Assembly (NCBI GenBank): GCA_002692165.1
Contig: NZJL01000107.1
Coordinates: 1 to 5,745, forward strand
From: Porticoccaceae bacterium
GTDB lineage: Bacteria > Pseudomonadota > Gammaproteobacteria > Pseudomonadales > Porticoccaceae
DNA length: 5,745 bases
Direction: 5' to 3'
A program made the position numbers and the translations under genes. Each line of letters begins with the position of its first letter. The first letter of the stretch is position 1. This document shows, piece by piece, positions 1 to 5,745 of the stretch. Under the pieces are notes generated by a model. That model saw only the letters and a program-made list of their open reading frames with translations. It did no database searches and was not told the DNA's origin.

Positions 1-1025
1 AACCAATCACTGATCAAAAAAACCAATGATTCTTGCACGGCGGCGCCAATGCAAATGCCTAAGGTGGCTCCGACGAGGGCAATTACCAGGCCATAACCCA
101 AATAGAAACGTCGAATTCTGCCTCTCGAAAACCCCCAGCTTTTGAATAGACCCACCTGCATCACCTCATCGACTGCAAACTGATGGCTCGCGAGAGCTAG
201 TGCGATTGCAGACAGAACCAATCCAACACTACCGGCAAGCAATAAGAATCTTCGTCCTCTATCTATTGCTTTCGCAATTCTCGCTTCTGCCATTTCTGGA
301 TCGATAATCCGCTGATGAATAGTCAAATGTCCGGCTAACCATTCTCGATAATTTGTTAATGAAACGGGATTTATCTCATCTGGAAGAGCTACTAAAAGTT
401 TATGCTTGACACGACTGCCAGCCAAAATCACGCCAGCCGGCGCAACATCATCGATGTTGATTAGTATCCTCGCACCGTAGAATGAGAATGAGCCTCGAGA
501 ATCTGGTTCGTCGATTAAAACGCGACTAACTCTTAATTTGATGTCTCCAAACTCAAGATAATCTCCCAGCTCAATTTTCAGCAAAGGTAAGATACGCGCA
601 TCAACCCAAGTCTCTCCAGATGGAGGACCAGATTTAGCTACTTTTAGCTTATCGGGGTCAGCGCTGAAGGGGAACATTGAGTAACTGAGCTCCCCTCTCA
701 GCGGGTAGCGTTTGTCAATCGCTCTCACAGAAGCTAGATGCATCTCTTCCTCTGAGTAGACCATTGATACAAAAGTCATCATTGTCGACGTTTGCAGTTC
801 CATCTCCCTAGCTTTTGCCGAGAGGCGGGGTTCAATCAAAGAATTGCTCTCTAAAACCAAATCAGCCGCCAGGAACGCACTAGACTCATCTATAAGCGCC
901 TTCTCCACGCGATCAGCCAAAAGTGCAACTGAAGTTACAACGGCCACCGCCAGAGCAAGGGAGGCCAGCACCAAAGTAAATTGCCCACCACGCAAACTTC
1001 TTAAAAAAGTTCGAAACACTAGCAT
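1..1025 (-). CDS. ybbP: YbbP-family ABC transporter permease (FtsX/MacB-like), N-terminal part; C-terminus off the left edge
   Basis: I translated this open frame directly: 341 codons from ATG at 1025-1023 with no stop before the window edge. Full-length family members are about 800 residues, so this is roughly the first 40 percent. Visible parts: a first membrane helix at about residues 15-37; a soluble periplasmic domain at about 40-255 that matches the E. coli YbbP N-terminal domain as I recall it (VRAIDKRYPLRGEL, EPDS at 173-176, LAGSRV at 201-206); a second helix at about 259-280; then a cytoplasmic segment VDEVMQVGLFKSWGFSRGR (285-303), the FtsX-type coupling stretch expected to contact the ATPase; and a third helix at about 308-330. 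The start overlaps the ybbA stop by 7 bp (1019-1025) with AGGGGAG at 1043-1037, so translation is probably coupled to ybbA. Family assignment is firm; the transported molecule is not evident from sequence. The truncation is an artefact of the window edge. Confidence 0.9.
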   Translation of the reverse strand, partial: MLVFRTFLRSLRGGQFTLVLASLALAVAVVTSVALLADRVEKALIDESSAFLAADLVLESNSLIEPRLSAKAREMELQTSTMMTFVSMVYSEEEMHLASVRAIDKRYPLRGELSYSMFPFSADPDKLKVAKSGPPSGETWVDARILPLLKIELGDYLEFGDIKLRVSRVLIDEPDSRGSFSFYGARILINIDDVAPAGVILAGSRVKHKLLVALPDEINPVSLTNYREWLAGHLTIHQRIIDPEMAEARIAKAIDRGRRFLLLAGSVGLVLSAIALALASHQFAVDEVMQVGLFKSWGFSRGRIRRFYLGYGLVIALVGATLGICIGAAVQESLVFLISDW

Positions 1026-1705
1026 TTAACTTTCATCTCCCCTACTGGAGTAAAATTAAACCCACTTTTTAGATGCAATTGACGGCTGCAAAGGGCAGCC
1101 AAACTCTGCTCATGAGTAACGATGACAAGTGTGGTTCCCTCTTCACGGTTGAGTTCAAAAATTAGGTTGTTGACTGCTTCCCCGGTAACTATATCGAGGT
1201 TTCCAGTTGGCTCATCAGCGAACAAAATATTTGGTCTGCATGCAAAAGCGCGCGCAAGAGCTACTCGTTGCTGCTCTCCGCCCGACAACTGGCGTGGATA
1301 ATGCTGCATCCTGTCTTTCAACCCGACCCGCTCAAGGTAATGTGTTGCCCTCTTTTGAGCCTCGGTGCTATTCTTTAGTTCCAAAGGCAATGAAACATTT
1401 TCAAGGGCAGTCAGACTTTGAAGTAAGTGGAACGACTGAAAGACAAAACCTACATGCTCCGACCTCATAACTGCTCGACCCTCTTCACTCATGTCGGTAA
1501 TATTTATCCCAGCAATGTGCACTGTCCCTGTACTTGGAACATCAAGGCCAGCCATAATGCCGAGTAGGGTGGATTTGCCTGAACCCGAGGGTCCGATAAC
1601 CGCAAGACTCTCTCCCATTTCGACTTTTAGACTTAGACTCTCTAAAATCGTTAATTCAGCGTTTAAAACCATTACTTTCTTGCTAACATTGTTCACATCT
1701 ATCAT
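1019..1705 (-). CDS. ybbA: YbbA, ATP-binding subunit of the YbbA-YbbP ABC transporter
   Basis: Cytoplasmic ATPase that should drive the adjacent YbbP permease. It belongs to the LolD/MacB/FtsE class of ABC proteins. All catalytic elements are present in the 228-residue product: Walker [10 protein letters not shown] (38-46), Q-loop glutamine 90 in GFVFQSF, signature LSGGEQQR (140-147), Walker B ILFADEP with catalytic Glu 165, D-loop NLD (169-171) and H-loop His 198. The spacing is typical and the length equals the E. coli protein. The ATG at 1705-1703 is chosen because GGTGGAA (1719-1713) sits 7 nt upstream and the frame is closed by TGA at 1726-1724. The gene is divergent from tesA and precedes ybbP with a 7-bp overlap, the same order as in E. 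coli. Alternative names from automated annotation could be LolD- or SalX-like, but the neighbouring YbbP and TesA favour YbbA. Confidence 0.93.
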   Translation of the reverse strand: MIDVNNVSKKVMVLNAELTILESLSLKVEMGESLAVIGPSGSGKSTLLGIMAGLDVPSTGTVHIAGINITDMSEEGRAVMRSEHVGFVFQSFHLLQSLTALENVSLPLELKNSTEAQKRATHYLERVGLKDRMQHYPRQLSGGEQQRVALARAFACRPNILFADEPTGNLDIVTGEAVNNLIFELNREEGTTLVIVTHEQSLAALCSRQLHLKSGFNFTPVGEMKVKC

Positions 1706-1719
1706 AAATGCATTCCACC

Positions 1720-1755
1720 GTTGTCATGCTGACCAAGCTGCCCGCCTATGACAAC
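1720..1755. repeat. 8-bp perfect inverted repeat abutting the ybbA ribosome binding site
   Basis: GTTGTCAT (1720-1727) and ATGACAAC (1748-1755) are exact reverse complements separated by 20 bp. If ybbA is transcribed from the TATAAT at 1788-1783, the repeat lies in its leader and can form a hairpin whose 3' foot touches GGTGG (1719-1715), the putative ribosome binding site. On that strand GCT and AGC inside the loop can add three more pairs across a 9-nt bulge. It could equally be a split DNA operator between the divergent genes. A match of 8 bp could also be chance. Confidence 0.5.
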
Positions 1756-1782
1756 CTGATTAGAATATGTCCTGAGGCTAAT

Positions 1783-1788
1783 ATTATA
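1783..1788 (-). promoter_or_regulatory. candidate -10 box for ybbA-ybbP
   Basis: Exact TATAAT on the minus strand, predicting a start near 1776 and a leader of about 70 nt before the ybbA ATG. No convincing -35 element is seen at 16-18 nt upstream, which would lie within the AT-rich signal peptide codons of tesA. An AT-rich hexamer can occur by chance here. Confidence 0.3.
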
Positions 1789-1790
1789 GT

Positions 1791-2393
1791 ATGACTAGAT
1801 TTTTTTATTTATTTCTTCTACTGAGCGCTACCAGCAACGGATCAACCCTGCTTGTCCTGGGCGATAGTCTAAGTGCATCCTATGGCATAGCAGAGGAAAG
1901 AGGCTGGGTTCAACTGCTTTCAGCTGAATTGGAACCTAGCCACAAGATTGTGAATGCCAGCATCAGTGGGGATACCAGCGGCAACGGGTTAGCAAGACTA
2001 CCAAGGCTTCTAATGGAATTTAAACCTGATTATGTGCTAATTGAACTCGGAGCGAATGACGGGCTGAGAGGTCACCCCTTAAGACTTCTCAGAGCAAATC
2101 TTGAGAAGATAATCATTATGTGTCAAAACAAAAACATTGAACCGCTATTGTTTGGTATGGAAATACCTGCAAATTACGGTAGGCGCTATACAGGAGACTT
2201 CGCCGCAATCTATCCCTCATTGGCATCACAATTCAAGATACCTTTCATGCCATTCCAATTCAAAGACTTAGTGACAACCGAAAGGATGATTCAGACTGAT
2301 GGCTTGCACCCTAGTCTTGAGGCACAAGCAATTATCAAATCGCGGGTGAAGTTTTTTCTGGCACCCATCTTGCGGTTAAAACCGAGCTTTTAG
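1791..2393 (+). CDS. tesA: TesA, periplasmic acyl-CoA thioesterase I / lysophospholipase L1 (SGNH hydrolase)
   Basis: Serine esterase of the SGNH/GDSL family; E. coli TesA hydrolyses acyl-CoA thioesters, lysophospholipids and arylesters in the periplasm. All family blocks are present in 200 residues: block I LGDSLSASYG with nucleophile Ser 26, block II SISGDTSGNGLARLP with oxyanion Gly 60, block III ELGANDGLRG with Asn 89, and block V TDGLHP with catalytic Asp 170 and His 173. PANYGRRYTGDFAAIYP (126-142) is also very close to E. coli TesA. The N-terminus looks like a short signal peptide: Arg 3, hydrophobic 4-13, and Ser-Asn-Gly at 15-17 fitting cleavage after Gly 17, about ten residues shorter than E. 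coli. The ATG at 1791 is the only good start, because TAA at 1779-1781 closes the frame upstream. The gene is divergent from ybbA and its last 4 bp overlap the end of recJ on the other strand. Confidence 0.95.
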   Translation: MTRFFYLFLLLSATSNGSTLLVLGDSLSASYGIAEERGWVQLLSAELEPSHKIVNASISGDTSGNGLARLPRLLMEFKPDYVLIELGANDGLRGHPLRLLRANLEKIIIMCQNKNIEPLLFGMEIPANYGRRYTGDFAAIYPSLASQFKIPFMPFQFKDLVTTERMIQTDGLHPSLEAQAIIKSRVKFFLAPILRLKPSF

Positions 2394-4144
2394 ATGGATT
2401 CCATATACTCGATAACAAGCTGAAATTTTTGCAGCCCTCCATACTCATTTATTGCCAATCGATAGACACAATTAAACCTCTTGCTATCGTAATTGGGCCA
2501 TTTTTCCATGTCCATATTGAAATAAATGGCATCTAGGTATCGGTGCCCGTCAGGATGACGAAGAACCAGTTTAAGATGGTTCTTTCCAACCACTTTTTGT
2601 TGTTCCACGATAAACTCATCTGAGAAGCTCGGCTCTGGAAAATGTTGCCCCCACGGGCCAGAATCTCTCAGAAGTTTAGCGGTTGATTGAACCAACTGGT
2701 CGGGGCGAAGATGACCATCGATCATGAAGGCAACCTCATAGTCTTTAGTTAACAGTTTTTGTGAAACGTGGGCTTGGAATTCCTGTACGAAAGATTCCAG
2801 ATTACACTCATCCAGGGAGAGTCCAGCTGCCATTGAATGTCCCCCAAATCTACTCAGCAACTTGGGACGACGGTTCGAAACCGCCTCAAGCGCATCTCGA
2901 ATATGCAAAGCGGGCACTGAGCGGCAGGAACCCTTTAATTGTGGTTTTTTCTGCGAAAGATCTCTATTCACGTCATCCCTAGCAAACGCGATCACTGGTC
3001 TTTGATATTTGTCCTTGATCCTCGAGGCTAACAATCCAACAACACCTGGGTGCCAGTCGGCATGAAACAAACAAATCGCGCAGCTAGAATCTGAAATTTC
3101 ACTAAAATCAAACTTCTTTAGAAGCACATTGGCTTCCTCTTGCATATCTCGTTCAATTTTTTTCCTATTTTGGTTTAACTGGTCCAGTTCATTTGCCAAA
3201 TCCAAAGCATCTTGTCTGTCATCGGTAATCAAACACTGAATGCCGAGAGAAATATCATCCAAACGGCCAGCTGCATTAATTCGTGGGCCTATCGCAAATC
3301 CCAAATCTGCTGCAACTAGATGATTAGACTGTTTCCCAGATACTCGAAGGAGCGCTGAAATTCCTTCTCGGCATTTCTTGGCCCTCAAACGAATCAAACC
3401 CTGCTGCACCAGAATACGATTCACATGGTCAAGTGGAACTAAGTCGGCAACTGTCCCCAAGGCGACAAGATCTAACCAAGTTGCCAAGTGAGGCTCAGCC
3501 AAACTTTCTCTTAAAAACCAATTTCGCTCGCGTAATTCCGTGCGCAAAGCAATCAACAGGAAAAAACATACCCCAACGCCAGCCAGATTTTTTGATGGGA
3601 ATTGACAATCAGCTTGATTTGGATTGACTATAGCGCAAGCATCTGGCAACTGAGCACCAGGGAGATGATGATCTGTGACAATCACATCGATAGAACGTTC
3701 ATTCGCAGAACATACCCCCTCAATGCTAGAGATACCATTGTCTACAGTAACCAAAAGATCGGGCTTTTGTTTCAATGCCAGGCTTACAATCTCTGGCGTC
3801 AGCCCATATCCAAACTCAAATCGGTTTGGAACCAGGTAATCAACAAACCTAAATCCCATTGCCCTCAATCCCAAGAGCATTAAGGCAGTCCCAGTCGCAC
3901 CGTCTGCATCAAAGTCGCCGATAATAATTATTCTCTCATTTGAGAGTAGAGCCTCGATCAATCGACTTATAGCCTTATGTATCCCTTTCAGCGAGTCTGG
4001 TGAGGGAAGCTTTGATAGACCCAAATCGAGCATTTCAGAATTATCGATGCCTCTTGCAGCATATATTCGCCGCAATAATGTGTCCATCTCTGGCGGTAAT
4101 CCACTACTATCCCAGTTCGGTTTTCGGGTGATGATACGTGCCAT
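2390..4144 (-). CDS. recJ: RecJ, single-stranded-DNA-specific 5'-3' exonuclease
   Basis: DHH-superfamily nuclease that degrades single-stranded DNA 5' to 3', serving RecF-pathway recombination, mismatch repair and base-excision repair in the cytoplasm. The product is 584 residues (E. coli about 577), so it is complete. Numbered from ATG 4144: metal-binding motif GDFDADG (76-82, Asp 77/79/81), VDNG with Asp 135, TDHH (157-160), GTVADLVPL with Asp 233, IGPRINAAGR (285-294), then the DHHA1 half with HADWHPGVVG (361-370) and RFGGHSMAAG (432-441), and a C-terminal OB-like DNA-binding region from about 465. The frame can be extended four codons to a TTG at 4156, but the ATG is preferred because the homologous sequence begins only afterwards; neither start has a clear Shine-Dalgarno. 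The TAA stop lies at 2392-2390, overlapping the tesA end by 4 bp tail to tail. No active-site residue is missing. Confidence 0.96.
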   Translation of the reverse strand: MARIITRKPNWDSSGLPPEMDTLLRRIYAARGIDNSEMLDLGLSKLPSPDSLKGIHKAISRLIEALLSNERIIIIGDFDADGATGTALMLLGLRAMGFRFVDYLVPNRFEFGYGLTPEIVSLALKQKPDLLVTVDNGISSIEGVCSANERSIDVIVTDHHLPGAQLPDACAIVNPNQADCQFPSKNLAGVGVCFFLLIALRTELRERNWFLRESLAEPHLATWLDLVALGTVADLVPLDHVNRILVQQGLIRLRAKKCREGISALLRVSGKQSNHLVAADLGFAIGPRINAAGRLDDISLGIQCLITDDRQDALDLANELDQLNQNRKKIERDMQEEANVLLKKFDFSEISDSSCAICLFHADWHPGVVGLLASRIKDKYQRPVIAFARDDVNRDLSQKKPQLKGSCRSVPALHIRDALEAVSNRRPKLLSRFGGHSMAAGLSLDECNLESFVQEFQAHVSQKLLTKDYEVAFMIDGHLRPDQLVQSTAKLLRDSGPWGQHFPEPSFSDEFIVEQQKVVGKNHLKLVLRHPDGHRYLDAIYFNMDMEKWPNYDSKRFNCVYRLAINEYGGLQKFQLVIEYMESI

Positions 4145-4176
4145 AACTATGAACAAAAAATTAGAAGCAAATGCAT

Positions 4177-4182
4177 ATTATA
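4177..4182 (-). promoter_or_regulatory. candidate -10 box for recJ
   Basis: Exact TATAAT on the minus strand inside an AT-rich run. It predicts a start near 4170 and a leader of about 25 nt to the ATG at 4144, which is a sensible distance. A -35 hexamer at 17 nt spacing is poor, so this is a tentative call. It suggests recJ is transcribed independently of the upstream biotin genes. Confidence 0.4.
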
Positions 4183-4237
4183 AATTGGGAATCATAAACA
4201 AATTTTTACGTTACAAATAACTCATCTTATTCTTATC

Positions 4238-4313
4238 AAAAGATCATGACATCCTTAGTCTTAAATCAGATGATGCCTCAAGTAGCTTTGATCTTTGCAG
4301 CAGAAAAGATCAA
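4238..4313. repeat. three AAAGATCA elements in the bioD-recJ gap
   Basis: AAAAGATCA occurs exactly at 4238-4246 and again at 4304-4312, 66 bp apart, and an inverted copy TGATCTTT lies at 4289-4296. The gap from bioD to recJ is 207 bp (4145-4351) and holds no credible gene. The elements lie between the bioD stop and the recJ -10 candidate, so they could be binding sites for a regulator of recJ or part of the biotin transcript 3' end. No known operator is recognised; chance in AT-rich DNA is possible. Confidence 0.4.
4288..4313. repeat. perfect 9-bp stem-loop downstream of bioD
   Basis: TTGATCTTT (4288-4296) and AAAGATCAA (4305-4313) are exact reverse complements with an 8-nt loop. The hairpin begins 38 nt past the bioD stop codon on the minus strand, where a terminator would be expected. 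It is AT-rich, and the transcript continues with AAGCTACTTGAGG rather than a run of U, so it does not meet the pattern of an intrinsic terminator. It could protect the 3' end of the bioFD message or be a palindromic protein-binding site. Confidence 0.45.
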
Positions 4314-4351
4314 TTTCTCTGGTGGCATGCAGCACATTCTATTCCGAATTT

Positions 4352-5044
4352 TCACGATGAATTTATTTGTTCTGGCAATATCAGATACGGGGCGACTGAC
4401 TGTCCAGTTGGTTTCATCAACCGCGGCACGATCCCCAAGCAAGGCTCGTCAAACAGATCACGAAGTGTTGCTATATTTTCCTCTACCATAGGCATCTCGG
4501 TCTCCAAGAAGTTTGCCACCCAGCCCGCTATGCATAAACCATCTCTCCTTATGGCTTCAGCGGTCAGCACTGCATGATTTAGGCAACCGAGGCGCATACC
4601 AACTACCAGAATAACTTTACAGCGCAGGCCGATAGCCACGTCTGATAGCATCTGATTTCGATTAAGAGGAACTCGCCATCCTCCGGCGCCTTCTATAAAA
4701 CAAACGTCAATTAAGAGGTGATCAAATTCGCGACAATGTTCGATAAGTTTAACTGCAGAAAGTTCAACCTGCTCCCTAGCAGCGGCAATGTGAGGAGCAA
4801 CAGGCAAAGCAAGCGCCACAGGGTTAACTTGATCATAACTCAACCGATAACTGCAATGATTTTGAAGCAACAAGGCATCTTGGTTTCGGAATCCCGCGGC
4901 AGAATTCATAGAACCGGCAGCCACCGGTTTGACGGCCGCAGTACGCAAACCACTTCCATTTGCCAGTGCCAGAAGTCCGCTAGTCACAAGCGTCTTGCCC
5001 GCATCAGTATCGGTGCCAGTAACAAAAAACCATTGCAAACTCAT
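4352..5044 (-). CDS. bioD: BioD, ATP-dependent dethiobiotin synthetase
   Basis: Cytoplasmic enzyme that carboxylates 7,8-diaminopelargonate (DAPA) with CO2 and ATP to close the ureido ring of dethiobiotin, the step before BioB. The 230-residue product has the P-loop GTDTDAGKT (10-18) with Lys 17, the substrate-binding AVKPVAAG with Lys 39, Asp 56 in NQDA, EGAGGW (118-123) with Glu 118, and the signature VVGMRLGCLNHAVLTAE (147-163) followed by AGWVAN (173-178). E. coli BioD is 225 residues and the distance from the substrate lysine to EGAGG is nearly the same, so the protein is complete. The ATG at 5044 is supported by CGAGGC (5056-5051) with 6-7 nt spacing; an out-of-frame ATG just upstream is immediately closed. 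bioF ends 39 nt upstream on the same strand, so the two are almost certainly co-transcribed. Confidence 0.95.
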   Translation of the reverse strand: MSLQWFFVTGTDTDAGKTLVTSGLLALANGSGLRTAAVKPVAAGSMNSAAGFRNQDALLLQNHCSYRLSYDQVNPVALALPVAPHIAAAREQVELSAVKLIEHCREFDHLLIDVCFIEGAGGWRVPLNRNQMLSDVAIGLRCKVILVVGMRLGCLNHAVLTAEAIRRDGLCIAGWVANFLETEMPMVEENIATLRDLFDEPCLGIVPRLMKPTGQSVAPYLILPEQINSS

Positions 5045-5083
5045 ATCATCGCCTCGATAAAGGCTTAGGCCATTTAACGTATT

Positions 5084-5745
5084 TCAACCGTTCAATCCGA
5101 GTTCACATAATATGTTAATGAGCCCATCCAATTGCTCTTTACTATGTTCAGCTGAGATTGATATTCGCAGTCTGCCACTGCCAACCGGGACCGTCGGTGG
5201 ACGAATGGCCCCAACAAGAAAACCTCGATTCAAAAGAAGACTCCCTAGATCAGCTACTCTCTCATCATTGCCTACTAAAATCGGTTGAATCGGAGTGTCC
5301 GATTGCGGCAAGCTGAGTCCCCTACATAGCGCGAGAGCTCGGAAATATTCGACGTTTTCAGCGACTCTTTTCAGCCGCCAAGACTCTCTTTCAACAATTT
5401 TGATGCTAGCCGAGGTAGCATAAGCTAATGCGGGAGGGGGTGCAGTGGTATAAATGTAGTTTCGGGAAAACTGTATCAGACTCTCTATCAGGGCTTCGCT
5501 CCCAGCTACGAAAGCTCCATAGGTTCCAAAACTCTTTCCAAAGGTACCAACGAGTATGGGAACCTGATCACTGTCAAGCCCCAACATCTCAACTAAACCA
5601 CCCCCGTTCCGACCTAGGACGCCAAATCCGTGGGCATCATCCACCATCAGCCATGCGCCATACTTGCAGCAAATTTCGCTAATTTCTTTAAGTGGGGCTG
5701 TGTCCCCATCCATACTGAAAACTCCGTCTGTTACTACGACGCAGT
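5084..5745 (-). CDS. bioF: BioF, 8-amino-7-oxononanoate synthase, C-terminal part; start off the right edge
   Basis: PLP-dependent enzyme that condenses a pimeloyl thioester with L-alanine, releasing CO2, to make 8-amino-7-oxononanoate (KAPA), the first committed step of biotin ring assembly. The frame is open from the right edge (first whole codon at 5743) to the stop at 5086-5084, giving 219 residues; the family is about 385-400, so the N-terminal part is missing only because of the window. Visible motifs: GVFSMDGDTAPL near the edge, VDDAHGFGVLG with the cofactor-binding Asp and His (5643-5611), GTFGKSFGTYGAF with the Schiff-base lysine codon at 5536-5534, and the C-terminal AIRPPTVPVGSGRLRIS. 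An internal ATG at 5713 is not the start, because the conserved sequence continues upstream. Related enzymes of this fold (Kbl, HemA/ALAS) are less likely given bioD next door and the VPVGSGRLR ending. Confidence 0.94.
   Translation of the reverse strand, partial: CVVVTDGVFSMDGDTAPLKEISEICCKYGAWLMVDDAHGFGVLGRNGGGLVEMLGLDSDQVPILVGTFGKSFGTYGAFVAGSEALIESLIQFSRNYIYTTAPPPALAYATSASIKIVERESWRLKRVAENVEYFRALALCRGLSLPQSDTPIQPILVGNDERVADLGSLLLNRGFLVGAIRPPTVPVGSGRLRISISAEHSKEQLDGLINILCELGLNG

Larger units (their letters stand above)
1706..1790. promoter_or_regulatory. ybbA / tesA divergent intergenic region with promoter candidates
   Basis: This 85-bp space must hold the start signals of both divergent genes unless they lie inside coding sequence. 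On the minus strand there is an exact TATAAT at 1788-1783, but the expected -35 position falls in the first codons of tesA and is not a good match. On the plus strand the best -10 match is TAGAAT (1761-1766), with only a weak -35 (CTGCCC, 1738-1743). A tesA ribosome binding site candidate is GAGG at 1774-1777, 13 nt before its ATG, which is longer than usual. The region also holds the inverted repeat listed separately. The promoter calls rest on motif matching by eye and are tentative. Confidence 0.4.

Noticed and set aside
844..1029. Plus-strand open frame of 61 codons
   Set aside because: It lies wholly opposite the ybbP N-terminal coding region, has no recognisable domain, and the minus-strand frame carries clear family motifs.
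2344..2366. GGGTG/CACCC stem near the tesA 3' end
   Set aside because: Five pairs around a 13-nt loop inside coding sequence, with no U-tract on either strand.
2373..2391. Intrinsic terminator at the end of tesA (CGGTT/AACCG then CTTTT)
   Set aside because: Only a 5-bp stem with a 2-nt loop, so at most three or four stable pairs, and a 4-base U-tract; too weak to annotate.
2761..3883. Plus-strand open frames of 64-93 codons (2761-2982, 3433-3627, 3602-3883)
   Set aside because: All are antisense to recJ, whose motifs are intact throughout; the antisense translations look like random sequence.
4201..4225. Possible BirA biotin operator: minus-strand TTGTAACG resembles one half-site
   Set aside because: The second, inverted half-site is absent at the expected spacing, and the location is downstream of bioD rather than before the biotin genes.
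4246..4491. Plus-strand frame of 81 codons starting in the bioD-recJ gap
   Set aside because: More than half is antisense to the bioD C-terminus; there is no ribosome binding site, and the product has no recognisable feature apart from a mildly hydrophobic stretch.
4675..4740. Apparent extra residues before the EGAGG motif of BioD
   Set aside because: Counting from the substrate lysine to the motif glutamate gives 79 residues against 78 in E. coli BioD as recalled, so there is no real insertion.
4718..5068. Plus-strand frame of 116 codons
   Set aside because: Entirely antisense to bioD and its leader; composition resembles a shadow frame.
5428..5682. Plus-strand frame of 84 codons
   Set aside because: Antisense to the conserved PLP-binding half of bioF.
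1..5745. Hidden novel system: defence, toxin-antitoxin, retron, CRISPR or mobile element
   Set aside because: Both strands are filled by recognised housekeeping genes, the gaps total only about 330 bp, and no repeat array, terminal repeat, reverse transcriptase, integrase or toxin-like small gene is visible.

Overview
The window is an ordinary stretch of chromosome, most likely from a gammaproteobacterium. The evidence is a divergent ybbA-ybbP / tesA arrangement like that of Escherichia coli and many other gammaproteobacteria, a RecJ close in length and motif order to the E. coli enzyme, and BioD and BioF proteins that align with gammaproteobacterial biotin enzymes from memory. Base composition looks to be in the mid-40s percent GC by eye, with no obvious change along the window. 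I see no transposase, integrase, CRISPR array, tRNA, rRNA or phage gene, so nothing points to recent transfer. Genus cannot be determined from this sequence alone.

Layout. Positions 1-1025 (minus) hold the N-terminal 341 residues of a YbbP-type ABC transporter permease that runs off the left edge. Positions 1019-1705 (minus) hold its ATPase, YbbA, whose end overlaps the permease start by 7 bp. An 85-bp divergent region (1706-1790) separates ybbA from tesA (1791-2393, plus), a periplasmic SGNH/GDSL esterase. tesA ends tail to tail with recJ (minus, 2390-4144), and the two coding ends share 4 bp. A 207-bp gap (4145-4351) carries a recJ promoter candidate and three copies of an AAAGATCA element, two of which form a perfect 9-bp stem. 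bioD (4352-5044, minus) and the C-terminal 219 residues of BioF (5084-5745, minus, start beyond the right edge) follow. No stretch longer than 300 bases lacks a gene.

How the genes work together. YbbA and YbbP form a MacB/LolCDE-like (type VII) transporter that is thought to act on periplasmic or inner-membrane-associated hydrophobic molecules rather than as a conventional exporter. TesA, encoded divergently, hydrolyses acyl thioesters and lysophospholipids in the periplasm and is a likely functional partner. BioF and BioD catalyse the first and third steps of biotin ring assembly (pimeloyl thioester to KAPA, and DAPA to dethiobiotin) and look co-transcribed. RecJ is a single-strand-specific 5'-3' exonuclease for recombination and mismatch/excision repair. 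It is on the same strand as the biotin genes but appears to have its own promoter.

I did not find a previously undescribed system here. The items most worth a second look are non-coding: an inverted repeat abutting the ybbA ribosome binding site in the ybbA/tesA divergon, and the repeated AAAGATCA element upstream of recJ.
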